Assembly (NCBI GenBank): GCA_000242815.2
Contig: AHHB01000037.1
Span: forward strand, 434,001 to 498,000
Direction: 5' to 3'
Length of the DNA stretch: 64,000 bases
DNA from: Janthinobacterium lividum PAMC 25724
GTDB taxonomy: Bacteria > Pseudomonadota > Gammaproteobacteria > Burkholderiales > Burkholderiaceae_D
This document shows positions 1 through 7,935 of the stretch, one piece after another (positions within the stretch are counted from its first letter, which is position 1; each line of letters starts with the position of its first letter). The position numbers were made by a program, and so were the translations under genes. The notes under the pieces are model-generated. The model was given only the letters and a program-made list of their open reading frames with translations, was not told the origin of the DNA and did not search any database.

Positions 1-859
1 CCTTGTCGACCACGTGCACGGGCGTGGTGATCTTGCCGCAATCGTGCAGCAGGCCGGCCAGCCACAACTGCTTGCGCTCGTTGTCGCTGAGCCGGAAATC
101 GGCCAGCGGTCCGTTCTCGGTCGCGTGCACGGCGTCGGCCAGCAGCATCGTCAACTCGGGCACGAATTGGCAATGTCGCCCCGTGTAGGGCGACTTTTCA
201 TCGATGCCGATATTGATCAGGGTAACGAGCGATTCCAGCAGCTCTTCCAGCTGCGAAATGAGCAATTGATTCGTCAGCGCCACGCCCGCCTGCGCAGCCA
301 GGGCCTCGATGAAACGCTGGTCGGTGGAAGAAAAAGCGCGCACCTGGCCAGTTCCCCCATCCTTGGCATTGACCAGTTGCAGCACGCCGATCAAATCACC
401 CTCATGGTCACTCATGGGCACCGTCAGAATCGATTGCGTGTGGTAGCCATGGTGACGGTCAAAGTCGCGCATGCCGGAAAAATTGAAGCACTCGTCGCGG
501 TACACATCGGCGATATTCACACTGCGGCGCATGTTCGCGGCATACGCGGCCACCGACGTCAGGTTGGGCTGGCCCGCGCCATCGAACAGGGGCACGCCCG
601 GCAATCCCATGTCGGCCCCCTGCGCGATGCCCAGGCTATCGTTGACGCTAATGTCGAAAGCCAGTTGGCGGCAGTCTGGCATGGGCCGGTACAGAGTGGC
701 GCCATCGGCACCACTCATGCTTTTTGCCAGCATGACGATGCGCTGCAACAGCGCGCCGATATCATGTCCCGCGCCGCCCAGGCCGTGGCCGAGCGCGACA
801 CTGAGTTCGGTCAATTGCTCCAGTCTGTGGGCGATTTTCTCAGGGTGCAACTGCGGCAT
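1..859 (-). CDS. GAF and HD-GYP domain cyclic-di-GMP phosphodiesterase, C-terminus cut by window edge
   Basis: Read on the minus strand from an ATG at 859, an open frame of 286 codons runs off the left edge without a stop. Residues about 25-180 look like a GAF sensor domain (segments SILTVPM and GVLQLVN), followed by the start of an HD-GYP domain with the metal-binding HD pair at H272-D273 in HDCGK. HD-GYP proteins of this layout hydrolyse cyclic di-GMP. The GYP motif lies outside the window, so activity cannot be judged. The ribosome site before 859 is weak, and a start slightly upstream in the same frame is possible. Confidence 0.85.
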   Translation of the reverse strand, partial: MPQLHPEKIAHRLEQLTELSVALGHGLGGAGHDIGALLQRIVMLAKSMSGADGATLYRPMPDCRQLAFDISVNDSLGIAQGADMGLPGVPLFDGAGQPNLTSVAAYAANMRRSVNIADVYRDECFNFSGMRDFDRHHGYHTQSILTVPMSDHEGDLIGVLQLVNAKDGGTGQVRAFSSTDQRFIEALAAQAGVALTNQLLISQLEELLESLVTLINIGIDEKSPYTGRHCQFVPELTMLLADAVHATENGPLADFRLSDNERKQLWLAGLLHDCGKITTPVHVVDK

Positions 860-967
860 GTTGATAGCAATCAGGTAAGGAAAAGTAAGTCGGCAAGCGC
901 CAGTGTAACGGCCACCCACCGCACTGTACATTACTTAGTTGCAACAAAACGAAATAACTTTCCATAT

Positions 968-989
968 GGCAACATGCATAAATGTTGCC
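968..989. promoter_or_regulatory. inverted repeat between divergent genes
   Basis: Two perfect 8-base arms, GGCAACAT and ATGTTGCC, separated by six AT-rich bases, lie in the 187-base gap between the divergent HD-GYP and hydrolase genes. The form suits a dimeric regulator site. No regulator is assigned. Confidence 0.35.
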
Positions 990-1046
990 GCCAACGTCAT
1001 CAATTAGAATAGAATCAACAACAATTACACCGTAACAAGGTACTGA

Positions 1047-1943
1047 ATGAAATTCACGTTCAGGGGCGTGCGCGGCTCCATCCCCTCCCCCGGCCCGCGC
1101 ACGGCGCGCTATGGCGGCAACACCACATGCATCGAAGTACGCACCGACAACGACAGCCTGATCATTCTCGATGCCGGCAGCGGCATCTTCTCGCTGGCGC
1201 AGCAACTGCCGGCGGGCCTGCCGGTCGACGCGCACGTCTTCATCACGCACAGCCACTGGGACCACATCCACGGCCTGCCCATGTTTAGCCCCCTGTTCGT
1301 CGCTGGCAACCGCATGCGCCTGCATGGCGCCTACGATGCCGTCGCCGGCAGGGGCATCGAGCACGTGATGGCAGTACAGTTGCAAGACAGCTATTTCCCC
1401 GTCAGCGAAGCGGCCATGGCGGCCAGCATCGAGTACCGCACCCTGGCACCGGGCGAAAACGTCGAGGTGGGAGGTGCATGCGTGCGCGGCGCGGAAATGA
1501 ACCATCCGGTGGTCAACCTGGGCTACCGCATCGACTGCGGCGGCGCTTCGCTGTTTTTCAGCGGCGACCATGAACCGTTCTACAACCTGCATCCGCCCGG
1601 CCATGCCGAGCATGCCGCCTGCGCGCAGCGCAATGTGCAGCGCCAGGCAGGCATCGACGCGGCGGTCGCCGGCGTCGATGCGCTGATCATGGACTGCTCA
1701 TACACGCGCGAGGAGTACACGGGCAAGCAAGGCTGGGGCCACGGCACCTTCGACGCCGCCTTCGAGCTGGCTCTGCGCTGCGGCGCGCGGCGCCTGTACT
1801 GCACCCACCATGAGCCGACCCGCAGCGATGAGCAACTCGAAGCCGTATTTGCCGACGTGATGGGCCGCTATGTGCACCGTCTCGATGGCTTGCAAGTGTT
1901 CCTCGCCTGCGAAGGACTCACGGTGGAACTGGCCGGGGTATAA
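1047..1943 (+). CDS. MBL-fold metallo-hydrolase
   Basis: A 298-residue metallo-beta-lactamase-fold hydrolase. The metal-binding HxHxDH motif is seen as THSHWDH, with later metal ligands in FSGDHE and CTHHEP. The N-terminal GVRGSIP and GGNTTC segments are typical of the phosphodiesterase-like branch of the family (class II cAMP phosphodiesterase and PhnP relatives). The substrate cannot be read from the sequence; a cyclic phosphodiester is only a family-based guess. It is divergent from the HD-GYP gene, has AAGG upstream of its ATG, and is followed directly by a strong terminator. Confidence 0.85.
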   Translation: MKFTFRGVRGSIPSPGPRTARYGGNTTCIEVRTDNDSLIILDAGSGIFSLAQQLPAGLPVDAHVFITHSHWDHIHGLPMFSPLFVAGNRMRLHGAYDAVAGRGIEHVMAVQLQDSYFPVSEAAMAASIEYRTLAPGENVEVGGACVRGAEMNHPVVNLGYRIDCGGASLFFSGDHEPFYNLHPPGHAEHAACAQRNVQRQAGIDAAVAGVDALIMDCSYTREEYTGKQGWGHGTFDAAFELALRCGARRLYCTHHEPTRSDEQLEAVFADVMGRYVHRLDGLQVFLACEGLTVELAGV

Positions 1944-1970
1944 AAAAGGGAGCCGCAAGGCTCCCTTTTT
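1944..1970. terminator. bidirectional terminator
   Basis: Stem AAAAGGGAGCC / GGCTCCCTTTT with loop GCAA, flanked by A and T runs, lies between the convergent MBL hydrolase and phosphate transporter genes and can serve both. Confidence 0.85.
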
Positions 1971-1988
1971 ACTGGCGATGGCTATCCA

Positions 1989-2999
1989 TTACATGATGTG
2001 GTGGCCTATCCACCATGCAACCGCCGCCACGAAAGCGGAGGCAGGAATCGTGAATATCCAGGCCCAGACGATGTTGCCCGCGACACCCCAGCGCACAGCC
2101 GACATTTTTTGTGCCGAGCCGACGCCGACGATGGCGCCCGTAATGGTGTGCGTGGTCGACACGGGAATACCCAGCGCCGTCGAAACGAACAGGGTGATCG
2201 CGCCGCCCGTTTCAGCGCAGAAGCCGCCGACGGGTTTGAGCTTGGTGATCTTCTGGCCCATGGTCTTGACGATGCGCCAGCCGCCGAACAGCGTACCGAA
2301 ACTGATGGCCGTGTAGCACGAGATGATGACCCACAGCGGCGGCATCTGGTCGTTCACGCTCGAGTAGCCGGCGGCGATCAGCAGCATCCAGATGATGCCG
2401 ATGGTCTTTTGCGCATCATTGCCGCCGTGGCCCAGGCTGTAGGCCGCCGCTGATGCCAGTTGCAGACGGCGGAACCACTTGTCGACCTTGCGCGGCGTCG
2501 ATCGCACGAAGATCCAGGATACCAGCAGCATCATGATCGAGCCGAACACAAAGCCCAGCACCGGTGCGATCACGATGAAGGCCACTGTTTTCCACAGACC
2601 GGCCGCGACCAGCGCGCCCGTACCCGACTTGGCGACGGCGGCGCCCACCAGGCCGCCGATCAGCGCGTGCGAGGAAGACGATGGAATACCGTAATACCAG
2701 GTAAACAAATTCCAGAAGATGGCGCCCATCAGCGCGCCAAAGACCACGTACTGGTCAATCACTGTCGGGTCAATGGTGCCTTTGCCCACCGTGGCAGCGA
2801 CGGTCAGTTGGTGGAACACGAAGATGGCGACGAAGTTGAACGTGGCGGCCATGGCAACGGCGGTCTGCGGTTTCAATACGCCCGTCGAGACCACCGTGGC
2901 GATCGCGTTGGCGGCATCGTGGAAGCCGTTCATGAAGTCAAACAGCAGCGCGAGGGCGATCAACAGGCCTAGCACGTAGATGCTGATTTGTATGGTCAT
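1989..2999 (-). CDS. pit: Pit-family inorganic phosphate transporter
   Basis: A 336-residue polytopic membrane protein of the PiT family, which moves phosphate as a metal-phosphate complex with protons. The two family signature repeats are visible: an early GFHDAANA (N-terminal half) and GGNDAQKTIG (C-terminal half), each followed by hydrophobic spans. It lies 42 bases downstream of the DUF47 gene and is probably cotranscribed with it. At this length it belongs to the short form without a large cytoplasmic insert. Confidence 0.92.
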   Translation of the reverse strand: MTIQISIYVLGLLIALALLFDFMNGFHDAANAIATVVSTGVLKPQTAVAMAATFNFVAIFVFHQLTVAATVGKGTIDPTVIDQYVVFGALMGAIFWNLFTWYYGIPSSSSHALIGGLVGAAVAKSGTGALVAAGLWKTVAFIVIAPVLGFVFGSIMMLLVSWIFVRSTPRKVDKWFRRLQLASAAAYSLGHGGNDAQKTIGIIWMLLIAAGYSSVNDQMPPLWVIISCYTAISFGTLFGGWRIVKTMGQKITKLKPVGGFCAETGGAITLFVSTALGIPVSTTHTITGAIVGVGSAQKMSAVRWGVAGNIVWAWIFTIPASAFVAAVAWWIGHHIM

Positions 3000-3041
3000 T
3001 GTAATTTCTTTTCTGATTCTGGTTCAGGACATGCCCAACGC

Positions 3042-3668
3042 TTACGCGTTTTCGACGATGATGCCTTCGATAATATTGGACACATCTTCGCAACGGTCGG
3101 TCACGGTTTCCAGAATTTCGTAGATCGCTTTCAGCTTGATCAAGTTGCGCACGTCCGGCTCGTCGCGGAACAACTTGGACATGGCAGCGCGCATCACGTG
3201 GTCGGCGTCCGATTCCAGACGGTCGATCTCTTCGCAGATGGCGACGATCTTGCGCGAGTTATCCATGTTGTGCAGCATGGCGACGGCATCGCGCACTTTT
3301 TCGGTACAGGCCAAGACCAGTTCGGCCAGGCGCTTGGCTTCCGGCGTGACAGCTTTCAAGTCGTACAGCGAGACGGTTTGCGCCGCGTCTTCCAGCAGGT
3401 CGAGGATGTCGTCCTGGCGCGTGATCAGTTGATGGATGTCGTCACGGTCGATCGGCGTGATGAAGGTCTTGTGCAGCATTTCCACGGTGGCGTAAGTGAC
3501 TTTGTCGGCCTGTTTCTCGATGCTTTCGATCGCATGCACGCGGTTTTCCAGGTCGTCGAAATTGGTCATCAGGCCGAGCATTTCTTTGGCGCCCTTGACG
3601 CACAGTTCCGCGTGCTGGTTAAACAATTCAAAAAACTTGCCCTCAGTGGGCATCAAGCGTCCAAACAT
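3042..3668 (-). CDS. DUF47 (PhoU-like) phosphate transport accessory protein
   Basis: A 208-residue, almost entirely helical protein of the DUF47/TIGR00153 family, distant relatives of PhoU. Such proteins are usually encoded immediately before pit and are thought to control the transporter. The N-terminus with GKFFELFNQH and the repeated acidic helices fit the family. It is the first gene of a two-gene unit with the Pit transporter. No PhoB box was recognised upstream. Confidence 0.88.
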   Translation of the reverse strand: MFGRLMPTEGKFFELFNQHAELCVKGAKEMLGLMTNFDDLENRVHAIESIEKQADKVTYATVEMLHKTFITPIDRDDIHQLITRQDDILDLLEDAAQTVSLYDLKAVTPEAKRLAELVLACTEKVRDAVAMLHNMDNSRKIVAICEEIDRLESDADHVMRAAMSKLFRDEPDVRNLIKLKAIYEILETVTDRCEDVSNIIEGIIVENA

Positions 3669-3760
3669 GTGATTCTCCGTTAAGCATTAAATCGTGATAT
3701 TTACTACAGAAAGCCGCCCCGCAAGAGGGGGCAGCGATGGGGTGCCAGTGCTGCGGGGTC

Positions 3761-5146
3761 TTAGTCGCCTTGGTAAAGCGCCAGGCCACCGCTGTAATTG
3801 CCAAATTTGGTGTACTGCCCCATGAAGGTGAGACGAATGCTGCCGATTGGACCGTTACGTTGTTTACCGATGATGATTTCGGCCGTACCCTTGTCTGGCG
3901 AGTCGGGGTTATACACCTCGTCACGGTAAATGAACAGGATTACGTCGGCGTCCTGCTCAATAGCGCCCGATTCGCGCAAGTCCGACATCACAGGACGCTT
4001 GTTCGGGCGTTGCTCCAGCGAGCGGTTCAACTGCGACAGGGCAATCACCGGGCAACCGAGTTCTTTCGCCAGGCCTTTCAAGCCGCGTGAAATCTCGGAA
4101 ATCTCCGAGGCGCGGTTATCGCCCGGCGTATTGGCCGACATCAGCTGCAAGTAATCGACGATGATCAAACCGAGCTTGCCGCATTGACGCGACAAACGGC
4201 GCGAACGGGCGCGCAGTTCGATGGAATTCAAGGCCGGCGTTTCATCGATGTACAACTGGGCGTCGTTCATCTTTTGAATCGCATTCGTCAGGCGCGGCCA
4301 GTCTTCGTCATTCAGGCGGCCCGTGCGCAGACGATGCTGGTCAAGCTGCCCGACGGAGCCTAGCATACGCATGGCCAGCTGGGCGCCGCCCATCTCCATC
4401 GAGAACACGGCCACGGGCAAGCCGCTGTCGATGGCAACGTTTTCGCCGATATTGACGGAAAACGCCGTTTTACCCATCGAGGGACGGCCCGCCACGATGA
4501 CCAGGTCGCCCGGCTGCAGACCTGAGGTCATGCGGTCGAGGTCGATGAAACCGGTGGGCACGCCCGTGATTTCACTCTGGTTATCGCGGCTATAGAGCTC
4601 GTCGATACGCTCGACCACCTGCGTCAGCAGGGGCTGGATAGCGGTCCAGCCCTGGGCGCCGCGCGCGCCCTCTTCGGCGATGGCGAAAATCTTCGACTCG
4701 GCCTCGTCAAGCATCTGCTTGACTTCCTTGCCTTGCGGGCTGAAGGCCGTGCCGGAAATATCGTCGGCGACGGTGATAAGTTTGCGCAGCACGCCGCGGT
4801 CGCGCACGATCTCGGCGTAACGCCGGATGTTCGCGGCCGATGGCGTATTTTGCGCCATGGCGTTCAGATACGCGAGTCCGCCCACATCATCGGCCTTGCC
4901 GAGCTGGGTCAGGGTTTCAAAAACAGTAATGACATCGGCTGGCTTGGAAGCGTTAATCATCTTGACGATTTGCTCGAAGATGATGCGATGGTCATAGCGA
5001 TAGAAATCCTCCGCATGCATGAAGTCGGCGATGCGGTCATACGCTGCATTATCGCGCAGCAGACCACCGATAACGGATTGTTCTGCTTCGATCGAATGCG
5101 GCGGAATACGGAGGGAATCTAATTGCGGATCAGAGGGGACGTTCAT
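3761..5146 (-). CDS. dnaB: replicative DNA helicase DnaB
   Basis: A 461-residue DnaB. The N-terminal primase-interacting domain starts at PPHSIEAEQSVIGGLL; the RecA-like helicase domain carries Walker A GRPSMGKT (residues 220-227), the Walker B region LIIVDYLQLM and the late LSQLNR segment. The start at 5146 (MNVPSDPQ) is chosen because the family begins here; an in-frame extension up to 5245 would run through the rplI terminator. It follows rpsF-priB-rpsR-rplI, a common betaproteobacterial order. No intein is present. Confidence 0.96.
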   Translation of the reverse strand: MNVPSDPQLDSLRIPPHSIEAEQSVIGGLLRDNAAYDRIADFMHAEDFYRYDHRIIFEQIVKMINASKPADVITVFETLTQLGKADDVGGLAYLNAMAQNTPSAANIRRYAEIVRDRGVLRKLITVADDISGTAFSPQGKEVKQMLDEAESKIFAIAEEGARGAQGWTAIQPLLTQVVERIDELYSRDNQSEITGVPTGFIDLDRMTSGLQPGDLVIVAGRPSMGKTAFSVNIGENVAIDSGLPVAVFSMEMGGAQLAMRMLGSVGQLDQHRLRTGRLNDEDWPRLTNAIQKMNDAQLYIDETPALNSIELRARSRRLSRQCGKLGLIIVDYLQLMSANTPGDNRASEISEISRGLKGLAKELGCPVIALSQLNRSLEQRPNKRPVMSDLRESGAIEQDADVILFIYRDEVYNPDSPDKGTAEIIIGKQRNGPIGSIRLTFMGQYTKFGNYSGGLALYQGD

Positions 5147-5216
5147 GGCGCGAATTATACCCGCTTCGGCGTGCTGGCAAAAATAAAGGGCTGAAATTGA
5201 GCGAAAAAAAGGCCAT

Positions 5217-5242
5217 AAAAAAGCCGGGCGAACCCGGCTTTT
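5217..5242 (-). terminator. terminator after rplI
   Basis: Stem GCCGGG / CCCGGC with loop CGAA and, read on the minus strand, a following run of T. It sits 38 bases after the rplI stop, so dnaB probably has its own promoter or depends on readthrough. Confidence 0.75.
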
Positions 5243-5280
5243 CATAGAGCGTCACGCTTGCGGGCCAGGCCCGCAAACGA

Positions 5281-5736
5281 TTACGCGTTCGCGTCTGGAA
5301 CGACAGCGATAACGACTTCGACGACGACGTCGGTGTGCAGAGCAACCGAAACGTTGTGCTCGCCAACGGTCTTCAGCGGGCCGGTAGGCATGCGGATTTG
5401 TGCTTTTTCAACAGCAAAACCTTGCTTGGTCAGCGCTTCAGCGATGTCGAAGTTGGTGACGGAACCGAACAGACGGCCATCGACGCCAGCTTTTTGAGCA
5501 ACTTGAACGGTCAGGCCGCTCAGTTTTTCGCCCTGGGCTTGCGATGCGGCCAACTTGGCGGCAGCAGCTTTTTCCAGTTCGGCGCGCTTGACTTCGAATT
5601 CAGCCACAGCGGTTGCCGTAGCACGACGTGCCAGGCGTTGCGGGATCAGGAAGTTACGTGCGTAACCGTCTTTGACTTTGACGACTTCGCCGAGGTTACC
5701 GACGTTAACAACTTTTTCTAACAGAATGATTTGCAT
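5281..5736 (-). CDS. rplI: 50S ribosomal protein L9
   Basis: A 151-residue bL9. The first residues ([18 protein letters not shown]) and the [12 protein letters not shown] signature are diagnostic. The long connecting helix rich in Ala, Glu and Lys separates the N-terminal rRNA-binding domain from the C-terminal domain, as usual. It has a good ribosome site (GGAGAA) and is the last ribosomal gene of the rpsF-priB-rpsR-rplI operon before a terminator. Confidence 0.98.
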   Translation of the reverse strand: MQIILLEKVVNVGNLGEVVKVKDGYARNFLIPQRLARRATATAVAEFEVKRAELEKAAAAKLAASQAQGEKLSGLTVQVAQKAGVDGRLFGSVTNFDIAEALTKQGFAVEKAQIRMPTGPLKTVGEHNVSVALHTDVVVEVVIAVVPDANA

Positions 5737-5763
5737 AGTTCTTCTCCAGGAATATCTGACCGA

Positions 5764-6054
5764 TTAAGCGTGGTGCAGATCGGTGTATGGCAGCAGCGCG
5801 AGGAAGCGAGCGCGCTTGATTGCGGTGTCAACTTGGCGCTGGTAGTGCGCTTTGGTACCGGTCAGGCGTGCTGGCATGATCTTGCCGTTTTCTTGGACGA
5901 AGTCTTTCAGCGTGTCGACGTCTTTGTAGTCGACTTGCTCAACGTGAGCTGCGGTGAAGCGGCAGAACTTCTTGCGTTTGAACAACGGATTTTGCTGTTT
6001 GCGTTTTTCTTTAAGCTTGAGCTTATTTTTGTCGAACTTTTTACCGAATGCCAT
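5764..6054 (-). CDS. rpsR: 30S ribosomal protein S18
   Basis: A 96-residue bS18, with the conserved block [11 protein letters not shown] and C-terminal segments [13 protein letters not shown] and [11 protein letters not shown]. The N-terminal extension rich in Lys is common in Burkholderiales. It lies 15 bases after priB and 27 bases before rplI, within the ribosomal operon. Confidence 0.98.
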   Translation of the reverse strand: MAFGKKFDKNKLKLKEKRKQQNPLFKRKKFCRFTAAHVEQVDYKDVDTLKDFVQENGKIMPARLTGTKAHYQRQVDTAIKRARFLALLPYTDLHHA

Positions 6055-6069
6055 GTCAGGCTCCTGTAT

Positions 6070-6378
6070 CTAAAATGCGCTAGTCGGGGTGACTGCACTA
6101 AAATCAATGATGTGAAACACCAAACTCTTGCTGTTGCGGCTTTTTCTGGCCAGGAAACCCGTGAACTGATACACCCCGCCCAAGCTTGCCTGACTGAACC
6201 GGCCTGAGATTTCACCAGCGGCTAGCGCGGCAATATCAAACTCGGTCAAACGGGCAATTCCTGCTTCCATCTGCTGCGAAGAGTGTTGCAATACTGCATT
6301 CACAATCGGCAACCCTGCCGGGGTATAGCGCAATATTTCGCGCTCGGCAATGATGGCAGTGACTTGTAGCTGGTTCAG
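6070..6378 (-). CDS. priB: primosomal replication protein N, apparent CTG start
   Basis: An OB-fold single-stranded DNA-binding protein of the PriB family, part of the replication restart primosome, in its standard place between rpsF and rpsR. The conserved region begins at AIIAEREILRYTPAG, which needs about 15 residues upstream of the first usual start (TTG at 6333). The only well-placed candidate is CTG at 6378, giving a 102-residue protein starting (M)NQLQVTA, with AGGA seven bases before it. There is no ATG, GTG or TTG between the in-frame region upstream and 6333. The family is clear; the CTG start is an inference. Confidence 0.85.
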   Translation of the reverse strand: MNQLQVTAIIAEREILRYTPAGLPIVNAVLQHSSQQMEAGIARLTEFDIAALAAGEISGRFSQASLGGVYQFTGFLARKSRNSKSLVFHIIDFSAVTPTSAF

Positions 6379-6398
6379 CGCACGATCCTGGTCAACAA

Positions 6399-6785
6399 TT
6401 AGGCTGCTGCGGCTGGAGCGGCTGCTGGTGCTTCGGTGCGGTGGCTTTTGGCCGCGTCTTCGCGTTGTACCGATTTCATCATCGGCGAAGGAGCTGTTTC
6501 AGCTTTCTTCATTTTAACGGTCAGGTGACGCAACACGGCATCATTGAATTTGAATGCTGTTTCCAACTCGACCAGGGTCTCGTTGTCGCATTCGATGTTC
6601 AGGCAGATGTAGTGTGCTTTAGGCAGCTTTTGGATCGAGTAAGCCATTTGACGGCGGCCCCAATCTTCCACGCGGTGAACCGAACCGCCGCGGGTGGTTA
6701 CGCTGGCTTTGTAGCGTTCGATCATCGCGGGCACTTGCTCGCTTTGGTCCGGATGGACGATAAAGACTATTTCATAATGACGCAT
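6399..6785 (-). CDS. rpsF: 30S ribosomal protein S6
   Basis: A 128-residue bS6 opening the ribosomal operon. It begins [17 protein letters not shown] and contains [17 protein letters not shown], both family hallmarks. The tail past about residue 100 is a low-complexity Ala/Pro stretch, as in many betaproteobacteria. The ribosome site GGAG lies 5 bases before the ATG. It is divergent from lexA. Confidence 0.98.
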   Translation of the reverse strand: MRHYEIVFIVHPDQSEQVPAMIERYKASVTTRGGSVHRVEDWGRRQMAYSIQKLPKAHYICLNIECDNETLVELETAFKFNDAVLRHLTVKMKKAETAPSPMMKSVQREDAAKSHRTEAPAAAPAAAA

Positions 6786-7004
6786 GCAAACTCCTTCAGG
6801 TCGGATTGATAATCGCCCACCCCGGCGTCAAGACGGGTGTGGGAAGGTCAGCCGAAGATTATAACCGCCTTTTGCAAACGTTTCAATGATTGCTTCAACA
6901 AGCGACCCATTCACGCGGCCAGCCAGCGGCTTTTTACCGTGCATTCCAGTATTTCACACGAAATTGGCGCAAATAAGGGAAATCCCCTTGCATAGTGGAC
7001 GATA

Positions 7005-7020
7005 CTGTACAAAAATACAG
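7005..7020. promoter_or_regulatory. SOS (LexA) box 1
   Basis: A perfect CTGT-N8-ACAG site with AT-rich spacer ACAAAAAT, 41 bases before the lexA ATG. It fits the proteobacterial LexA operator. Confidence 0.9.
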
Positions 7021-7021
7021 A

Positions 7022-7037
7022 CTGTTCATATAGACAG
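7022..7037. promoter_or_regulatory. SOS (LexA) box 2
   Basis: A second perfect CTGT-N8-ACAG site (spacer TTCATATAG minus its last base), one base after the first, so the two centres are 17 bases apart. Paired sites imply tight autoregulation of lexA. Confidence 0.88.
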
Positions 7038-7061
7038 CATTTTAGTATGCACCCACCGCTC

Positions 7062-7709
7062 ATGATCAAGCTGACTGCACGACAAGAACAAATCCTGAAC
7101 CTGATCAAGGATGCGATTGAAAATACGGGCTTCCCTCCTACCCGTGCCGAAATCGCCAATGAATTGGGTTTCAAATCGGCCAATGCGGCCGAAGAGCATT
7201 TGCAAGCCCTGGCCCGCAAGGGCGCGATCGAGATTTCGCCCGGCACCTCGCGCGGCATCCGCCTGATCGGTGCAGCGGCGAGTGCTGCCGCCGAGGCGCT
7301 GTCCTCGAAAGTGCAGGCAGCGCTACTGATGTCGCTGCCCCTGATCGGCCGCGTGGCGGCAGGCTCGCCCATCCTGGCGCAGGAAAACCTGGAAGCGAGC
7401 TACAACGTCGACCCGGCCCTGTTTTCAGCCAAGCCCGACTTTCTGCTGAAGGTGCGCGGCTGGTCCATGCGCGACGCCGGCATCATGGATGGCGATCTGC
7501 TGGCAGTGAAAAAAGTTGATAGCGCCAAGAACGGCCAGATCGTCGTCGCCCGCATCGGCGATGAAGTCACCGTCAAACGCTACAAGAAGACGGGCTCCGT
7601 CATCGAACTGCTGCCGGAAAATCCCGACTTCAAGGTCATCACTGTATCGCCGGAAGATGAGTTTGCGCTGGAAGGTTTGGCGGTAGGCTTGATGCGCAGC
7701 TGGCATTAA
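7062..7709 (+). CDS. lexA: SOS repressor LexA
   Basis: A 215-residue LexA. The N-terminal winged helix ([10 protein letters not shown] onward, with [12 protein letters not shown] as recognition region) is followed by the S24 self-cleavage domain. The scissile bond is A100-G101 in VAAGSP; the catalytic pair is S135 (GWSM) and K172 (TVKR), spaced as in E. coli LexA. The start at 7062 matches the family N-terminus; a start 15 bases earlier (MHPPL) is less likely. Two SOS boxes lie just upstream, so it is almost certainly autorepressed and induced by RecA filaments. Confidence 0.97.
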   Translation: MIKLTARQEQILNLIKDAIENTGFPPTRAEIANELGFKSANAAEEHLQALARKGAIEISPGTSRGIRLIGAAASAAAEALSSKVQAALLMSLPLIGRVAAGSPILAQENLEASYNVDPALFSAKPDFLLKVRGWSMRDAGIMDGDLLAVKKVDSAKNGQIVVARIGDEVTVKRYKKTGSVIELLPENPDFKVITVSPEDEFALEGLAVGLMRSWH

Positions 7710-7734
7710 GCCACCGCATGTAAAAGTGCATGCC

Positions 7735-7768
7735 GGGGTCAGACCCGCCGGGTCTGACCCCAGTTTTT
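7735..7768. repeat. GGGTCAGACCC palindrome after lexA
   Basis: Arms of 13 bases, GGGGTCAGACCCG and its exact complement, with one base between them, followed by CAGTTTTT. It can act as a terminator for lexA. It belongs to a palindrome family with other copies near 9300 and 9380 and related forms near 13950 and 15940. Confidence 0.75.
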
Positions 7769-7810
7769 AGCTTGCGGCCCCTCTCATGCCGGACACGCAA
7801 GTTTCAATGT

Positions 7811-7935
7811 CCGACAAAACCGTGGCGAGCGGAAGGGGGAGGTGGCAAAGAAGCAGAACCGTACTCAGTACGGGGCGCCGAGCCGGTGAGCATCACAAGC
7901 CGCCTATACCGACCCGCAGCAGGTTTGGTTGGGCA
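7811..7935 (-). repeat. 3'-end structured repeat, copy A
   Basis: About 125 bases placed one base after the stop of the downstream PLP-enzyme gene and read in the same direction. In the sense strand it holds CAAACCTGCTGCG, GGTATAGGCGGC, GATGCTCAC, a hairpin CCGTAC-tga-GTACGG, GCTTCTT and CCGCTCGCCACGGTTTTG. The end blocks AAACC and GGTTT can pair. Copies B (27771-27880) and C (62482-62600) share the same order of blocks. No known RNA family is assigned. Confidence 0.7.

Noticed and set aside
3707..3733. Possible terminator near the dnaB stop
   Set aside because: Stem of only five or six pairs and no T run on either strand.
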